Shown here piece after piece: positions 37,880 through 48,423 of a stretch of 64,000 nucleotides of DNA. Source of the DNA: Flavihumibacter solisilvae (lineage in GTDB: Bacteria; Bacteroidota; Bacteroidia; Chitinophagales; Chitinophagaceae). The position numbers were made by a program, and so were the translations under genes. Below the pieces are notes generated by a model that was not told the DNA's origin, did no database searches, and saw nothing but the letters and a program-made list of their open reading frames with translations. Numbering within the stretch: the stretch's first letter is position 1; each line of letters opens with the position of its first letter. The DNA lies in NCBI RefSeq assembly GCF_000814475.1, contig NZ_JSVC01000005.1, forward strand, positions 186,001 through 250,000. The letters are read 5' to 3'.

Positions 37880-38998
37880 TCAGAAACTGTATACTGCTGC
37901 CAGCACAAAACTGCCGGCAGATTTTTTGCCAGTTCCATCTTCATTTGTAAAGATGTTCTCGCTGGCATTATCGAAACGGAACTCTGGAATAAATGTCAGC
38001 CCGCCTGTTTTGAAATTGGCTGAAAGTGTGGTGGCAAAGATGTTTGCACCATCATTTACACCAGTAGGATATTTAAGTTGATTCTTGTCGCTGAAATATT
38101 CGCCCCGGAGCGTAAGGCCAAACCATGGCTTTGGATCAACATTAAGATAGACTGCGGAACCCCACCAGGATTTTGAATCAACATTCTTCTCGCCATCCCA
38201 GGCCTTTGATGAGTTTACGGTTCCATTGTAACCGAGACTGAAAACATCGCTTACTTTGCCGGTGATCACTAGATCGAATTGATTCACCTTGCTGGTGTCG
38301 GGATTTTTACCACCCACATAGTTCAGGTAAAACTTCAGGTTGTCCGATGCGGCGAAACTGTATTGTGCGATCAGGAATTTCCGGTTGATCATATCTGATG
38401 GTGGAATCCGGTAATCAGTTGCATTGGAAACACCAACCATCAGTCCACTTTTGCCTTTAGTCAGTTCTGCTTTCAAACCGGTATGTGTGAACGGACCATT
38501 TGTAAACATGTAAGACATGCTGTAGTTGCGGTTGAGTTGAGGATCAACGAGCTCATAACCGACGTGGGTAGCCCAGGTTCCCGCAGAAAACTTTAACCAG
38601 TCGGTTGGTGAGTAACTTATGTACAATTGTTTTATGGCCTGCGTGATTCCTTCGTCTGCATAAGCAAATTCCTTTGCGCGTGGACCAAAGCCGAGATCTA
38701 TCACAACTCCGACTTTTTCCCCCTTATGTTCGGCTTTGATACTTGCCATACCAAGGGCGAAAGCATTGTGACTATTTGTAAAGCTCGTCTTGTTGTTTGA
38801 AGCCTGTTTGCTGAAATCGTACCGGTAATACACATCGGCGGATCCGGAAAATGTAATCAGCGGCTTCTTTTCTTCCGGGGCAGGCGCGCCGGGGTCAGTT
38901 GTTGTGGTTGTGGTTGCAGAGGCCGTTTCGTTGGTCTGGGTATAAGCAGTTAGTGTACATGCAATGGCGATGCCTGTTGCAAATATTTTTTGTAACAT
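37880..38998 (-). CDS. Outer membrane beta-barrel porin (OmpL/bbp2-like)
   Basis: A 372-residue protein with a signal peptide (residues 1-20), a low-complexity Thr/Pro linker (ATTTTTTDPGAPAPEEKK) and alternating amphipathic strands ending in an aromatic terminus (LAAVYSF). Strands such as ADVYYRYDFSK and LYISYSPTDWLKFSAGTW fit a porin. It lies 108 bases after the amt gene on the same strand and so may admit a small nitrogen compound; the link to ammonium is by context only. A hairpin terminator follows. Confidence 0.82.
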   Translation of the reverse strand: MLQKIFATGIAIACTLTAYTQTNETASATTTTTTDPGAPAPEEKKPLITFSGSADVYYRYDFSKQASNNKTSFTNSHNAFALGMASIKAEHKGEKVGVVIDLGFGPRAKEFAYADEGITQAIKQLYISYSPTDWLKFSAGTWATHVGYELVDPQLNRNYSMSYMFTNGPFTHTGLKAELTKGKSGLMVGVSNATDYRIPPSDMINRKFLIAQYSFAASDNLKFYLNYVGGKNPDTSKVNQFDLVITGKVSDVFSLGYNGTVNSSKAWDGEKNVDSKSWWGSAVYLNVDPKPWFGLTLRGEYFSDKNQLKYPTGVNDGANIFATTLSANFKTGGLTFIPEFRFDNASENIFTNEDGTGKKSAGSFVLAAVYSF

Positions 38999-39106
38999 TG
39001 CGTAACATTTTAAGTGTTAAGGGAAAGGGTACGGCGATGAGCTTGTGTCAGAAGTTCATCATTACGCTGTACCTTTTTCTATTGATCAGTGATCTGCGGT
39101 GTCAGC

Positions 39107-40522
39107 TCAGATCTCTGACAGTTGTTCTTCATGGATTTTTCCATTATTCTGCACAAGCAGTGTGCCCTGCAGGTATTTTTCGTTGTGCTGGGTAGCATCC
39201 AGTCCCAGTTCTTCTTCTTCTGAGCTCACACGCAATGGGAGAATGAAATTGATGAATTTGAAAATGCCGTAAGATACCACGAAGCTGTAGGCAACAACTA
39301 TTGCGAGTGCCTTGAGCTGGGTGAGGAAAAAGGCAGCATTTCCATAAAAAAGTCCGTCTGCGCCGGCGCCATTTACCGCTTTTGTTGCGAAAATTCCGGT
39401 CATCAGCATACCCACCATACCGCCAATACCGTGACAGGGGAACACATCCAGGGTGTCATCGAGTGTTGACTTTTGTTTGTAATAAACCGCAAGATTCGAA
39501 ACAATTGCTGTTACTGCTCCTACAAAGATGCTTTGGTGAATGGTTACGAATCCGGCTGCAGGTGTAATGGCTACGAGTCCTACAACAGCCCCGATACAGA
39601 AACCAAGCACGGAAGGTTTTTTGCCACGGGCAACATCAAAGAACATCCAGCTCAGGCCAGCAGCAGCTGCCGCGGTATTGGTGGTGGCGAATGCTGAAAC
39701 AGCAAGGGCGTTTGCACCAAGGGCAGAACCTGCATTGAATCCGAACCAGCCGAACCAAAGGAGCCCTGTACCAATAAGAACATATGGAATATTTGCGGGG
39801 GGAATTTCTTTGTGCTCAAGGTGCGACTGCCTGCGCTTGAGAACCAATGCTCCGGCAAGGGCCGCACAACCGGCTGAGATGTGCACTACTGTACCACCGG
39901 CGAAGTCAAGCACTCCCATTTTAAAGAGGAAGCCTTCAGGATGCCATGTCCAGTGTGCTATGGGGGCATAAACCAAAAGGCTGAAGAGTGCAATAAACAC
40001 AATGTATGATGTGAAACGTATCCTTTCGGCTACTGCACCAACTACAAGTCCGGGTGTAATAATCGCGAACATCAGCTGGAAGAGGGCAAAAAGTGCCAGC
40101 GGAATAGTGGGTGCCAGGCTCCATGGGGCACCTGAGGAAACACCTTTGAAAAAGGCAAAGGTGCCGGGATTACCAATAAAGCCTCCGATAGAATCTCCAA
40201 AGCAGAGACTAAATCCTACTACTACCCAAATAATACTCACTACACCGGCAGCAACTACGCTTTTGATCATCGTTGAGATCACATTTTTGCGGTGTACCAT
40301 GCCTCCATAAAAAAACGCAAGTCCGGGTGTCATTAAAAATACCAGCGCTGTGGCAACAATAATCCAGCCGGTATCAGCAGCATTGTACAGTTTGCCACCG
40401 TCATCAAAATTCGGCAGAGCAGGAACAAATAGTGACGCGATCGCTACAGCTGCCAGAACCAGGAAGGGGGCAACCTGTTTGGTTGTCAGTTTACTCATTT
40501 CAGTTGGTTTAAGTGAAGACAT
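39107..40522 (-). CDS. amt: Ammonium transporter (Amt/MEP/Rh)
   Basis: About 471 residues with eleven or so membrane segments. Signature stretches are DTGWIIVATALVFLMTPGLAFFYGGMV and the conserved pore stretch HISAGCAALAGALVL. The periplasmic aromatic gate and the AmtB twin-His region appear intact (FAGGTVVHISAG). ATG 40522 is used; ATG 40498 (MSKLTTKQ) is equally possible. It sits next to gltD/gltB, the ammonium-assimilating glutamate synthase. No glnK-type PII gene is adjacent, which is a difference from many bacteria. Confidence 0.94.
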   Translation of the reverse strand: MSSLKPTEMSKLTTKQVAPFLVLAAVAIASLFVPALPNFDDGGKLYNAADTGWIIVATALVFLMTPGLAFFYGGMVHRKNVISTMIKSVVAAGVVSIIWVVVGFSLCFGDSIGGFIGNPGTFAFFKGVSSGAPWSLAPTIPLALFALFQLMFAIITPGLVVGAVAERIRFTSYIVFIALFSLLVYAPIAHWTWHPEGFLFKMGVLDFAGGTVVHISAGCAALAGALVLKRRQSHLEHKEIPPANIPYVLIGTGLLWFGWFGFNAGSALGANALAVSAFATTNTAAAAAGLSWMFFDVARGKKPSVLGFCIGAVVGLVAITPAAGFVTIHQSIFVGAVTAIVSNLAVYYKQKSTLDDTLDVFPCHGIGGMVGMLMTGIFATKAVNGAGADGLFYGNAAFFLTQLKALAIVVAYSFVVSYGIFKFINFILPLRVSSEEEELGLDATQHNEKYLQGTLLVQNNGKIHEEQLSEI

Positions 40523-40585
40523 TACAAAAAAACTAATTTTATATTCTTTCACTAAAATAGTTATTAAAACTACATTAAACCGTCA

Positions 40586-40593
40586 CAAATATA
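40586..40593 (-). promoter_or_regulatory. Candidate -7 box upstream of amt
   Basis: The minus strand reads TATATTTG, an exact TAnnTTTG match, 64 bases before the amt start. No clear TTTG was found at the -33 distance. The rest of the 40553-40810 gap is AT-rich and shows no gene. Confidence 0.4.
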
Positions 40594-40814
40594 CACATAT
40601 AATTAAAAATAATGTGATTTGGCTTTACTGGGTGATAGATAAACATTTAAATAGTCTGAAGTGCGGAGCGGCGAGGCGGTAAAGATATTGAATGTCAATA
40701 TGTTAGTAGCCAAAATGAGAACTTGCCCCAGGCGGTTCTGAAAGAATGGGATTTTAGGAACGTGGCATGGTCATATAAAATGAAATATTAACAAGATCCA
40801 GGTATACGGAATAA

Positions 40815-40838
40815 AAAAAGCGGCCGAAGCCGCTTTTT
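40815..40838. terminator. Intrinsic terminator after gltD (bidirectional)
   Basis: AAAAAGCGGC (40815-40824), loop CGAA, GCCGCTTTTT (40829-40838). It lies 40 bases beyond the gltD stop and has a U tract in both directions. Confidence 0.9.
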
Positions 40839-40877
40839 GATTTATATGAATAAAAATATAATATGTTGTGGGAGCTA

Positions 40878-42386
40878 TTAAATGGCTACCGAAAGCACTT
40901 CATCCCTGCTTTCCAGGAGAGATTGCCCCATCAGGAATTCATCGACCTTTCGGGCGCACTCGCGGCCTTCACTGATTGCCCAGACTACGAGGCTCTGGCC
41001 CCGACGGATATCGCCGGCAGCGAAGACCTTGGGAATATTTGTCTGGTAGGAGCGTTCAGTTGCGCGGACATTGCCTCTTTCATCGAGCTCGATTCCCAGT
41101 TCGTTGAGCATTCCTTCTTTCTGGGGATGGACAAATCCCATGGCCAGTAATGCCAGTTCGCAGGGGATTTCTTTTTCGCTACCCGCTTTTTCTTTGAATT
41201 GAGCTGGTCTGCCATCAGAACTGCTGGTCCATTCCAGAGTAACGATCTTAAGTGCCTTGAGGTTTCCGTTTCCATCACCAACAAACTCTTTCGTCGCTAC
41301 CGCCCAGTGACGTTCACAACCTTCTTCATGCGATGACGATGTTTTCAGGACCATTGGATAAGTCGGCCATGGCATAAAAGCTGTCCTGTCGTCCGGTGGC
41401 TTTGGCAATAGTTCGAACTGGGTTACAGATACTGCACCATGCCTGTTTGAGGTACCCACACAGTCGCTGCCTGTATCACCACCACCTATCACCACCACAT
41501 TTTTACCGGTTGCAAAAACATCCTGCCCGATCACATTGCTCTCAATTTCGGCGCCTGCAAGCGGATCGGAGCCGTCATTCCTTTTATTCTGCTGTTTCAG
41601 GAACTCCATGGCAAAATGAACACCATTAAGTTCCCTGCCAGGAACGTCGAGGTTGCGTGGAACAGTAGATCCTCCGGCCAGCACTACTGCCTGGTATTCC
41701 CTGAGCAGATCATCAATGCGGACATTTACGCCAACATTTGCATGACACCTGAATACCACACCCTCTTCTTCAAGAAGCGCGATCCGGCGGTCAATCACCC
41801 ATTTTTCAAGCTTAAAGTCAGGGATGCCATAACGAAGAAGTCCACCCGGCTTTTCATCACGTTCGTAAACGGTCACCTGGTGGCCTGCATAATTCAGCTG
41901 CGCTGCTGCTGCGAGTCCGGCTGGACCTGATCCGATCACAGCTACTTTTTTCCCGGTGCGCAGGTTTGGTTTTTTTGCCTTTACAAATCCTTTTTCAAAT
42001 CCTATTTCAATAATATGCTTTTCTATCTCTTCGATAGCTACTGCCGGTTGATTGATGCCAAGCACACAAGCCGTTTCGCATGGCGCAGGGCAGATCCTGC
42101 CGGTGAACTCCGGGAAGTTATTTGTTGAGCTAAGTATCTCGTATGCTTCTTCCCAGTTTTTGCGGTATACCGCATCATTAAATTCGGGAATGACGTTACC
42201 AAGAGGGCAACCATTGTGGCAGAAAGGAATGCCACAATTCATACAGCGGGCCGATTGTTTATTGAGCTGTTCATCTGAATAGCGTTCAACAAATTCATTA
42301 TAGTCTTTTATCCGTTCTGCTGCAGGGCGCTTACCGGGCAATTCCCGCCCAAACTCCATAAATCCAGTTGGTTTACCCATATTCAA
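40878..42386 (-). CDS. gltD: Glutamate synthase small (beta) subunit
   Basis: A 502-residue NADPH-oxidising flavoprotein. N-terminal cysteines ([17 protein letters not shown] and [10 protein letters not shown]) bind the two 4Fe-4S clusters. [10 protein letters not shown] binds FAD and [11 protein letters not shown] binds NADPH. It feeds electrons to the large subunit, whose gene lies 57 bases upstream in the same operon. Length and motifs are normal. Confidence 0.96.
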   Translation of the reverse strand: MNMGKPTGFMEFGRELPGKRPAAERIKDYNEFVERYSDEQLNKQSARCMNCGIPFCHNGCPLGNVIPEFNDAVYRKNWEEAYEILSSTNNFPEFTGRICPAPCETACVLGINQPAVAIEEIEKHIIEIGFEKGFVKAKKPNLRTGKKVAVIGSGPAGLAAAAQLNYAGHQVTVYERDEKPGGLLRYGIPDFKLEKWVIDRRIALLEEEGVVFRCHANVGVNVRIDDLLREYQAVVLAGGSTVPRNLDVPGRELNGVHFAMEFLKQQNKRNDGSDPLAGAEIESNVIGQDVFATGKNVVVIGGGDTGSDCVGTSNRHGAVSVTQFELLPKPPDDRTAFMPWPTYPMVLKTSSSHEEGCERHWAVATKEFVGDGNGNLKALKIVTLEWTSSSDGRPAQFKEKAGSEKEIPCELALLAMGFVHPQKEGMLNELGIELDERGNVRATERSYQTNIPKVFAAGDIRRGQSLVVWAISEGRECARKVDEFLMGQSLLESRDEVLSVAI

Positions 42387-42443
42387 AAATTAAAAAATCA
42401 AGAATTTAAAAGTCAAAATTTAGTTGCGTTCTTAAGGGTTTTG

Positions 42444-45400
42444 TCAGCTGTTTCCTTTGACAACGGCTTTCTTTTCCCTGATCACTTTCTTGTAATCACG
42501 CGGGAAGACCTTGATGAAATTTTTCAGCTGGTTGTCAAAATCCTCGAGGATAAACTGCGCAACAGTACTGCCGGTATAGTCATAATGCTGCCGGATCATT
42601 TCGCGCAGATCAGCCGCATCTTCCTGGTCAAGCGGATCGAGGTCAACCATTTCAGTATTACAGTTGGTAGAGAAGCGGTTGTTGACATCGTAGATATATG
42701 CAATGCCACCACTCATGCCCGCTGCAAAGTTCCGGCCGGTGTCACCCAATATCACTACTTTACCGCCGGTCATATATTCACAACCGTGGTCACCGGTGCC
42801 TTCCACCACTGCAGTTGCACCTGAGTTTCTAACTGCGAAACGTTCGCCGGCTTTACCGCGGATGAATGCCGTTCCTGAAGTGGCACCATAAAAGGCAACG
42901 TTACCTATGATGATATTATCTTCCGGAACAAAGCCTGCTAACAATGATGGGTAAACGATGAGTTTTGCACCGCTCAATCCTTTCCCGAAATAGTCATTTG
43001 CATCTCCTTCCAGTTCAAGTGTCACTCCATTGGTATTGAAAGCACCAAAGCTTTGTCCTGCCGTACCTGTGAACTTGAAGTGGATGCTGTCTTCACGCAA
43101 CCCGAGTGAACCATATTTTTTTGAGATCTCGTTCGAGAGGATGGTACCAATCGTACGATCGGTATTCTTGACAGCGAAAGTTGCAAATACTTTTTGTTCC
43201 TGTTCCAGCGCAGGCTTTGCTGCTTCCAGCAGTTTCCAGTCGAGCAGTTCCGTCATGCCATGATCCTGCGCTTCCCTATTATACAGCCCGGTATACAATG
43301 ATGCCGGCTCTTTATACAGAATCGGGGAGAGGTCAAGATTTTTATATTTCCAGTGATTCACATCAGTGCGTGCCTCAAGGCAGTCTACCTGGCCAACCAT
43401 TTCATTGATTGTACGGAAACCAAGGTCAGCCATGATCTCGCGCACTTCCTCGGTAATGAACCGGAAGAAGTTAACCACGTGGTCTGCATCACCGTTGAAT
43501 CGCTTGCGTAGTTCAGGGTCCTGGGTGGCAACGCCAACAGGGCAGGTATTCAAATGACATTTACGCATCATGATGCAACCTTCCACAACAAGCGCTGCTG
43601 TTGCCACTCCCCATTCTTCTGCTCCCAGCAAAGTAGCTACGATGATATCGCGCCCGGTCTTCATCTGGCCATCCGCCTGTAAAACCACCCTGCTCCTGAG
43701 TTTGTTTTTTACGAGTGTCTGGTGGGATTCTGCAAGCCCGAGTTCCCATGGTAGGCCTGCGTGCTTGATAGAGCTGACAGGTGAAGCTCCTGTACCGCCG
43801 TCGAAACCGGCAATCAGGATCACATCAGCTTTTGCTTTGGCAACACCTGCTGCGATTGTACCCACACCTGCCTTGCTTACCAGTTTTACGCTGATGCGCG
43901 CTGCACGGTTTGCATTCTTCAGGTCGAAGATCAGCTGTGCCAGGTCTTCGATTGAATAGATATCGTGGTGCGGGGGCGGCGAAATCAATCCAACACCCGG
44001 AGTGGAGTGACGAACCTTACCAATCCATTCGTCCACCTTATGCCCGGGAAGCTGTCCACCTTCTCCAGGTTTGGCGCCCTGGGCCATTTTGATCTGTAAT
44101 TCATCCGCCATTGTGAGATAGTGACTCGTAACACCGAATCTCGCTGATGCGACCTGTTTAATCGCACTGCGCATAGAGTCACCGTTCGGTAGTGTCTGGT
44201 AGCGCATTTCATCTTCACCACCTTCACCTGTATTGCTTTTAGCGCCGATCCGGTTCATGGCAATGGCCAGCGTGCTATGCGCCTCATGTGAGATTGAGCC
44301 AAAACTCATCGCACCGGTTGCAAAACGCTTCATTATGCTTTCTGCGCTTTCCACTTCATCAATAGAAATGGACGGCCTGTTCTTTTTGAATTGCAGCTGG
44401 CTGCGGAGTGTCGCTGCTTTGCCTGACTGGTCGTTCACCAGTTTGCTGTATTTTTTAAATGTGCCGTAATCATTCATCCTTGTTGCATACTGCAGCAAAT
44501 GGATGGTCTGTGGATTGAAAAGATGAAATTCTCCTTTACGCTTCCACTGGTAGACACCACCGACAGGCAGCCGGTCGACCGGTATTTCTTTTTTGCTGAA
44601 TGCAAGGAAATGTTTTGCCAAAGACTCTTTTGCAATCTCGTCAAGTCCCATTCCCTCGATACGCGAAGTTGCCCCGGTGAAATATTTATCGACAACGCTT
44701 TTGTTAATACCAATGATCTCGAAGATCTGTGCACCCTGGTATGACTGCAAAGTGGAGATTCCCATTTTCGAGAACACTTTCAACAGACCATCGTTTACCG
44801 CCTTGATATAGTTCTTTTTCAGCTGATCCGGTTCAAGTGTAGTTTCCAGCTTATCATTAAGCCGCATATCGCGGATGGTAGATAAAGCGAGATAAGGGTT
44901 GATAGCGGTAGCACCAAAGCCGATCAGGCAGGCAAAGTGATGCACTTCCCAAACGTCACCAGCTTCCACTACAAGTCCAACCTGTCCACGGAAACCTTTG
45001 CGGATCAGGTGATGGTGAACTGCGGCAGTTGACAGGAGAGAAGGTATCGGAGCATGATCTGAATCTATCGCCCTGTCTGACAGGATCAATACTTCAAATC
45101 CATCCTGTACGGCGTCCACTGCATAACGACAAAGTCTGTCGAGTGCTTTTTGCAATGATCCTGGTTTGCCATCCGAACGGAAATAACATTGCAGTGTTTT
45201 TGCCTGGAATATTCCGGTATCTATACTACGGATCTGTTCCAGCTCGTGGTTGTTCAAAACCGGCTGTTTCAAAGCAACACTGTGTGCAGCAAGCGGATCT
45301 TCAATCAGGAGATTGCCATTATTTCCCACGAAAGTAGCCAGAGACATAACCAGTCTTTCGCGGATCGGGTCAATTGGCGGATTGGTAACCTGGGCGAACA

Positions 45401-46961
45401 ATTGTTTAAAATAGCTGCTCAGGTGTTGTGGCTGGTCACTCAGGACGGCAAGCGGTGTATCGGTTCCCATAGAACCCACCGGCTCTTTTCCCTCCGTAGC
45501 CATCGGTGCAATGATGGTTTCAAGATCTTCAGTTGAATAACCAAACGCTTTCTGGTATTTGAACACCTGTTCGTGTTCAAGGTGAGTGAAAAGTACTCTT
45601 GGTTCAGGCAATTCTTCAAGCCTGATCTTATATTTATTCAGCCACTCAGCATAAGGCTTCTGGCTGCAGATTTGTTGTTTTAATTCTTCATCGCTGATGA
45701 TGCGACCTTGTTCAAGGTCAACGACGAACATTTTTCCCGGCTGAAGACGTCCCTTCTCTTTTACGATAGCGGGGTCTACCGGCAATACACCGGTTTCCGA
45801 TGCCATGATCACCCGGTCATCAGTGGTAACGCAGTAGCGTGAGGGGCGAAGGCCGTTACGGTCGAGCGTTGCGCCGATAATTTTTCCATCTGTAAATGAG
45901 ATAGAAGCAGGACCATCCCAGGGCTCCATGAAAGCCGCATGGAATTCATAGAAGGCCTTCTTTAACGGGTCCATCTGGTCATTGCCGTCCCAGGCTTCCG
46001 GAATCAGCATCATCATCACATGGGGCAATGACCGGCCGGTAAGCGTGAGTAATTCGATCATATTATCCAGGCAGGCTGAGTCGGACTGGCCTTCAGTTAC
46101 GATCGGCAGCAACATATCCATTTCTTCTTTCGTAAAGTATGGAGATGTGAACCCTTTCTCGCTTGTTCTCAGCCAGTTCAGGTTACCCTGGAGCGTATTA
46201 ATCTCCCCGTTGTGTGCAATGTAACGGAACGGTTGTGCGAGTTTCCAGGAAGGGAAAGTATTTGTCGCGAAGCGGGAGTGGACCAGTCCATATGCACTTA
46301 CCATTCTTTTGTCGTTCAGGTCGGGGAAATAGCCGCGAACCTGCATGCTCGTCAGTTGTCCTTTATAGACTACAGTCTTATATGACAGGGATGCTACGTA
46401 GAACCCGATAGCATCTTTCCTTACAGTATTATTGATCGTATGACTCGCATAGTTGCGGAGAATGAAAAGCTTGCGTTCGAAATCATCCGGATTGGTAATG
46501 TGATCGGGGCAGGCTATAAAGACGTGCTCCATCTCTGGTTCAACACTTAACGCCGTAGCGCCGATGCCATCTGTATTTACCGGCACTTTCCGGTATCCGA
46601 GAACTTCAAGTCCAAGCTTTTCGGCAGCACGGTTGAAGATATCCCGGCATTCTTCACGTAGCCTGATTTCGCGGGGAAAAAACAATACACCAACACCATA
46701 CTTACCGAAAGACGGAAGGTGGATGCCCAGTTTCACACATTCATCAAAAAAGAATTCATGCGGCGTCTGAACCATAATTCCCGCACCATCGCCGGTATTG
46801 TGTTCACAACCGCAGGCTCCCCTGTGCTCCATATTCTCCAGCACGGTCAGCGCATCAGAAATGATCTGGTGAGATTTGTTGCTTTTGATGTTTGCTACGA
46901 ATCCAATGCCACAGGCATCATGCTCAAATGAGGGGTGGTATAAACCCTTGTTGCTTGCCAT
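42444..46961 (-). CDS. gltB: Glutamate synthase large (alpha) subunit
   Basis: A 1505-residue enzyme with the four usual parts: an N-terminal glutamine amidotransferase whose catalytic Cys follows a short propeptide (HDACGIGF, Cys17), a central domain, the FMN-binding synthase domain with the 3Fe-4S cysteines in CIMMRKCHLNTCPVG, and a C-terminal GXGXG beta-helix. It makes two glutamates from glutamine and 2-oxoglutarate. It precedes gltD, and the amt transporter follows beyond a terminator, giving a nitrogen-assimilation block. Confidence 0.97.
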   Translation of the reverse strand: MASNKGLYHPSFEHDACGIGFVANIKSNKSHQIISDALTVLENMEHRGACGCEHNTGDGAGIMVQTPHEFFFDECVKLGIHLPSFGKYGVGVLFFPREIRLREECRDIFNRAAEKLGLEVLGYRKVPVNTDGIGATALSVEPEMEHVFIACPDHITNPDDFERKLFILRNYASHTINNTVRKDAIGFYVASLSYKTVVYKGQLTSMQVRGYFPDLNDKRMVSAYGLVHSRFATNTFPSWKLAQPFRYIAHNGEINTLQGNLNWLRTSEKGFTSPYFTKEEMDMLLPIVTEGQSDSACLDNMIELLTLTGRSLPHVMMMLIPEAWDGNDQMDPLKKAFYEFHAAFMEPWDGPASISFTDGKIIGATLDRNGLRPSRYCVTTDDRVIMASETGVLPVDPAIVKEKGRLQPGKMFVVDLEQGRIISDEELKQQICSQKPYAEWLNKYKIRLEELPEPRVLFTHLEHEQVFKYQKAFGYSTEDLETIIAPMATEGKEPVGSMGTDTPLAVLSDQPQHLSSYFKQLFAQVTNPPIDPIRERLVMSLATFVGNNGNLLIEDPLAAHSVALKQPVLNNHELEQIRSIDTGIFQAKTLQCYFRSDGKPGSLQKALDRLCRYAVDAVQDGFEVLILSDRAIDSDHAPIPSLLSTAAVHHHLIRKGFRGQVGLVVEAGDVWEVHHFACLIGFGATAINPYLALSTIRDMRLNDKLETTLEPDQLKKNYIKAVNDGLLKVFSKMGISTLQSYQGAQIFEIIGINKSVVDKYFTGATSRIEGMGLDEIAKESLAKHFLAFSKKEIPVDRLPVGGVYQWKRKGEFHLFNPQTIHLLQYATRMNDYGTFKKYSKLVNDQSGKAATLRSQLQFKKNRPSISIDEVESAESIMKRFATGAMSFGSISHEAHSTLAIAMNRIGAKSNTGEGGEDEMRYQTLPNGDSMRSAIKQVASARFGVTSHYLTMADELQIKMAQGAKPGEGGQLPGHKVDEWIGKVRHSTPGVGLISPPPHHDIYSIEDLAQLIFDLKNANRAARISVKLVSKAGVGTIAAGVAKAKADVILIAGFDGGTGASPVSSIKHAGLPWELGLAESHQTLVKNKLRSRVVLQADGQMKTGRDIIVATLLGAEEWGVATAALVVEGCIMMRKCHLNTCPVGVATQDPELRKRFNGDADHVVNFFRFITEEVREIMADLGFRTINEMVGQVDCLEARTDVNHWKYKNLDLSPILYKEPASLYTGLYNREAQDHGMTELLDWKLLEAAKPALEQEQKVFATFAVKNTDRTIGTILSNEISKKYGSLGLREDSIHFKFTGTAGQSFGAFNTNGVTLELEGDANDYFGKGLSGAKLIVYPSLLAGFVPEDNIIIGNVAFYGATSGTAFIRGKAGERFAVRNSGATAVVEGTGDHGCEYMTGGKVVILGDTGRNFAAGMSGGIAYIYDVNNRFSTNCNTEMVDLDPLDQEDAADLREMIRQHYDYTGSTVAQFILEDFDNQLKNFIKVFPRDYKKVIREKKAVVKGNS

Positions 46962-46988
46962 CGTTGATAATGCAGTTTAGAAATTATT

Positions 46989-46996
46989 CAAAAATA
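46989..46996 (-). promoter_or_regulatory. Candidate -7 box upstream of gltB
   Basis: The minus strand reads TATTTTTG, an exact TAnnTTTG match, 28 bases before the gltB start in the 107-base gap after ilvA. No convincing -33 element was found, and read-through from ilvA is also possible since no terminator separates them. Confidence 0.35.
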
Positions 46997-47068
46997 TATG
47001 CCTTTTCCTATATGGAATTTAATATATGCAGCAAGCAACGGAATGAATATACAACAAATATTTCAAAG

Positions 47069-48334
47069 TCACACTAAGTATCCAAACAGATTGTCGTCTT
47101 TGTTCAGTTCAGTGTAGTTGATCTGGTATCGTTGCATATTGTCCAGCAATGTGTTATAGTCCTCGCGGCTTTTCAGCTCAATACCGACAAGTGCCGGACC
47201 GGATTCCTTGTTATGCTTCTGCATGTATTCAAATCGGGTGATGTCGTCATTTGGTCCCAATACGTGGTTGACGAATTCCTTCAGTGCACCTGGTCTTTGG
47301 GCGAAACGCACCAGGAAATAATGTTTGAGTCCTTCATATTGCAGGGACCTTTCCTTGATTTCCTGCATACGGTCAATATCATTATTGCTTCCGCTTACAA
47401 TGCAGACAATATTTTTTCCCTTGATCCTGTCGGCATACTGGTCAAGGGCTGCTATGGACAGTGCGCCAGCAGGTTCAACAACAATTGCGTCAGCATTATA
47501 CAGCTCGAGAATGACGGAGCACACTTTGCCTTCCGGCGCCAGAAGCATGTCGTCAAGTACTTCACGACAGATCTGGAAGGTTTTATCACCAACTTTTTTA
47601 ACGGCAGCGCCGTCTACGAATCGTTCAATGTTTTCAAGGGATACAGGAGAGCCGTGTTGTAATGCACGGAGCATGGATGGAGCGCCTTCAGGTTCTACAC
47701 CGATGATGGAAGTCTTAGGCGAATAAGTTTTAAAATACCGGCCGACACCCGCACTCAGTCCACCGCCGCCAACAGGTATAAATACAAAATCAACATCAGG
47801 CTGGTCTTCCAGGATTTCCACACCTACAGTTCCCTGTCCTTCAATAATTCTTTCGTCATCAAAAGGAGGGATGAAGGTCATCAGGTTTTCTTCCGTGTAA
47901 GTTTTTGCGGCCTGCGCGCAATCGTCAAAAGTGTCCCCTACAAGCCTCACTTCAATCCAGTCTTCACCAAACATCCGGGTTTGTGTGACTTTCTGGTTAG
48001 GGGTTATTATTGGCATGAAAACGACTCCTTTGACTTTGAGCCTGTTGCAACTGAATGCAAATCCCTGGGCATGGTTACCGGCACTGGCACACACCACGCC
48101 GTTCTGCAGCTGGTCTGCAGGCAGACTGCTCATCATATTGTAGGCCCCCCGAAGCTTATAGCTTCGCACAACCTGCAGGTCTTCACGCTTGAGATACACA
48201 TTGCACTGGTACCTGCGGGACAGGTTCTGGTTATAGGTGAGCGCAGTGCGGTTCACGACCTTTTTGAGGCGGAAAGCAGCTTTGTGAAAATCGAGCGCAA
48301 AAGATGATGATAAAGGTGTTGCTGGTGTCGTCAT
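47069..48334 (-). CDS. ilvA: Threonine ammonia-lyase (biosynthetic)
   Basis: A 421-residue PLP enzyme forming 2-oxobutanoate for isoleucine. The PLP lysine is in VRSYKLRGAYNM and the phosphate loop region is VGGGGLSAGVG. A single C-terminal ACT-like domain (from about residue 330, YFLVRFAQRPGALKEF) gives the short form with one regulatory domain. It is the last gene of ilvE-D-B-N-C-A, about 90 bases after ilvC. It joins the threonine made by thrABC to the BCAA pathway. Confidence 0.95.
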   Translation of the reverse strand: MTTPATPLSSSFALDFHKAAFRLKKVVNRTALTYNQNLSRRYQCNVYLKREDLQVVRSYKLRGAYNMMSSLPADQLQNGVVCASAGNHAQGFAFSCNRLKVKGVVFMPIITPNQKVTQTRMFGEDWIEVRLVGDTFDDCAQAAKTYTEENLMTFIPPFDDERIIEGQGTVGVEILEDQPDVDFVFIPVGGGGLSAGVGRYFKTYSPKTSIIGVEPEGAPSMLRALQHGSPVSLENIERFVDGAAVKKVGDKTFQICREVLDDMLLAPEGKVCSVILELYNADAIVVEPAGALSIAALDQYADRIKGKNIVCIVSGSNNDIDRMQEIKERSLQYEGLKHYFLVRFAQRPGALKEFVNHVLGPNDDITRFEYMQKHNKESGPALVGIELKSREDYNTLLDNMQRYQINYTELNKDDNLFGYLV

Positions 48335-48352
48335 TTTTCAAAGTCAGAAGTG

Positions 48353-48416
48353 AAAAGTCAAAATCAAAAAGCGGGTTCAGGCAGTACCGTACTATTACTT
48401 TTTAATTTTGACTTTT
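48353..48416. repeat. 18-bp inverted repeat in the ilvC-ilvA gap
   Basis: AAAAGTCAAAATCAAAAA (48353-48370) is mirrored by TTTTTAATTTTGACTTTT (48399-48416) with one mismatch and a 28-base loop. Related AT-rich AAAAGTCAAAAT words occur in the gltB-gltD gap (near 42410) and, in shorter form, the ilvN-ilvC gap (near 49525). It could be an mRNA hairpin that changes ilvA expression or stability. Confidence 0.6.
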
Positions 48417-48423
48417 GAATTTA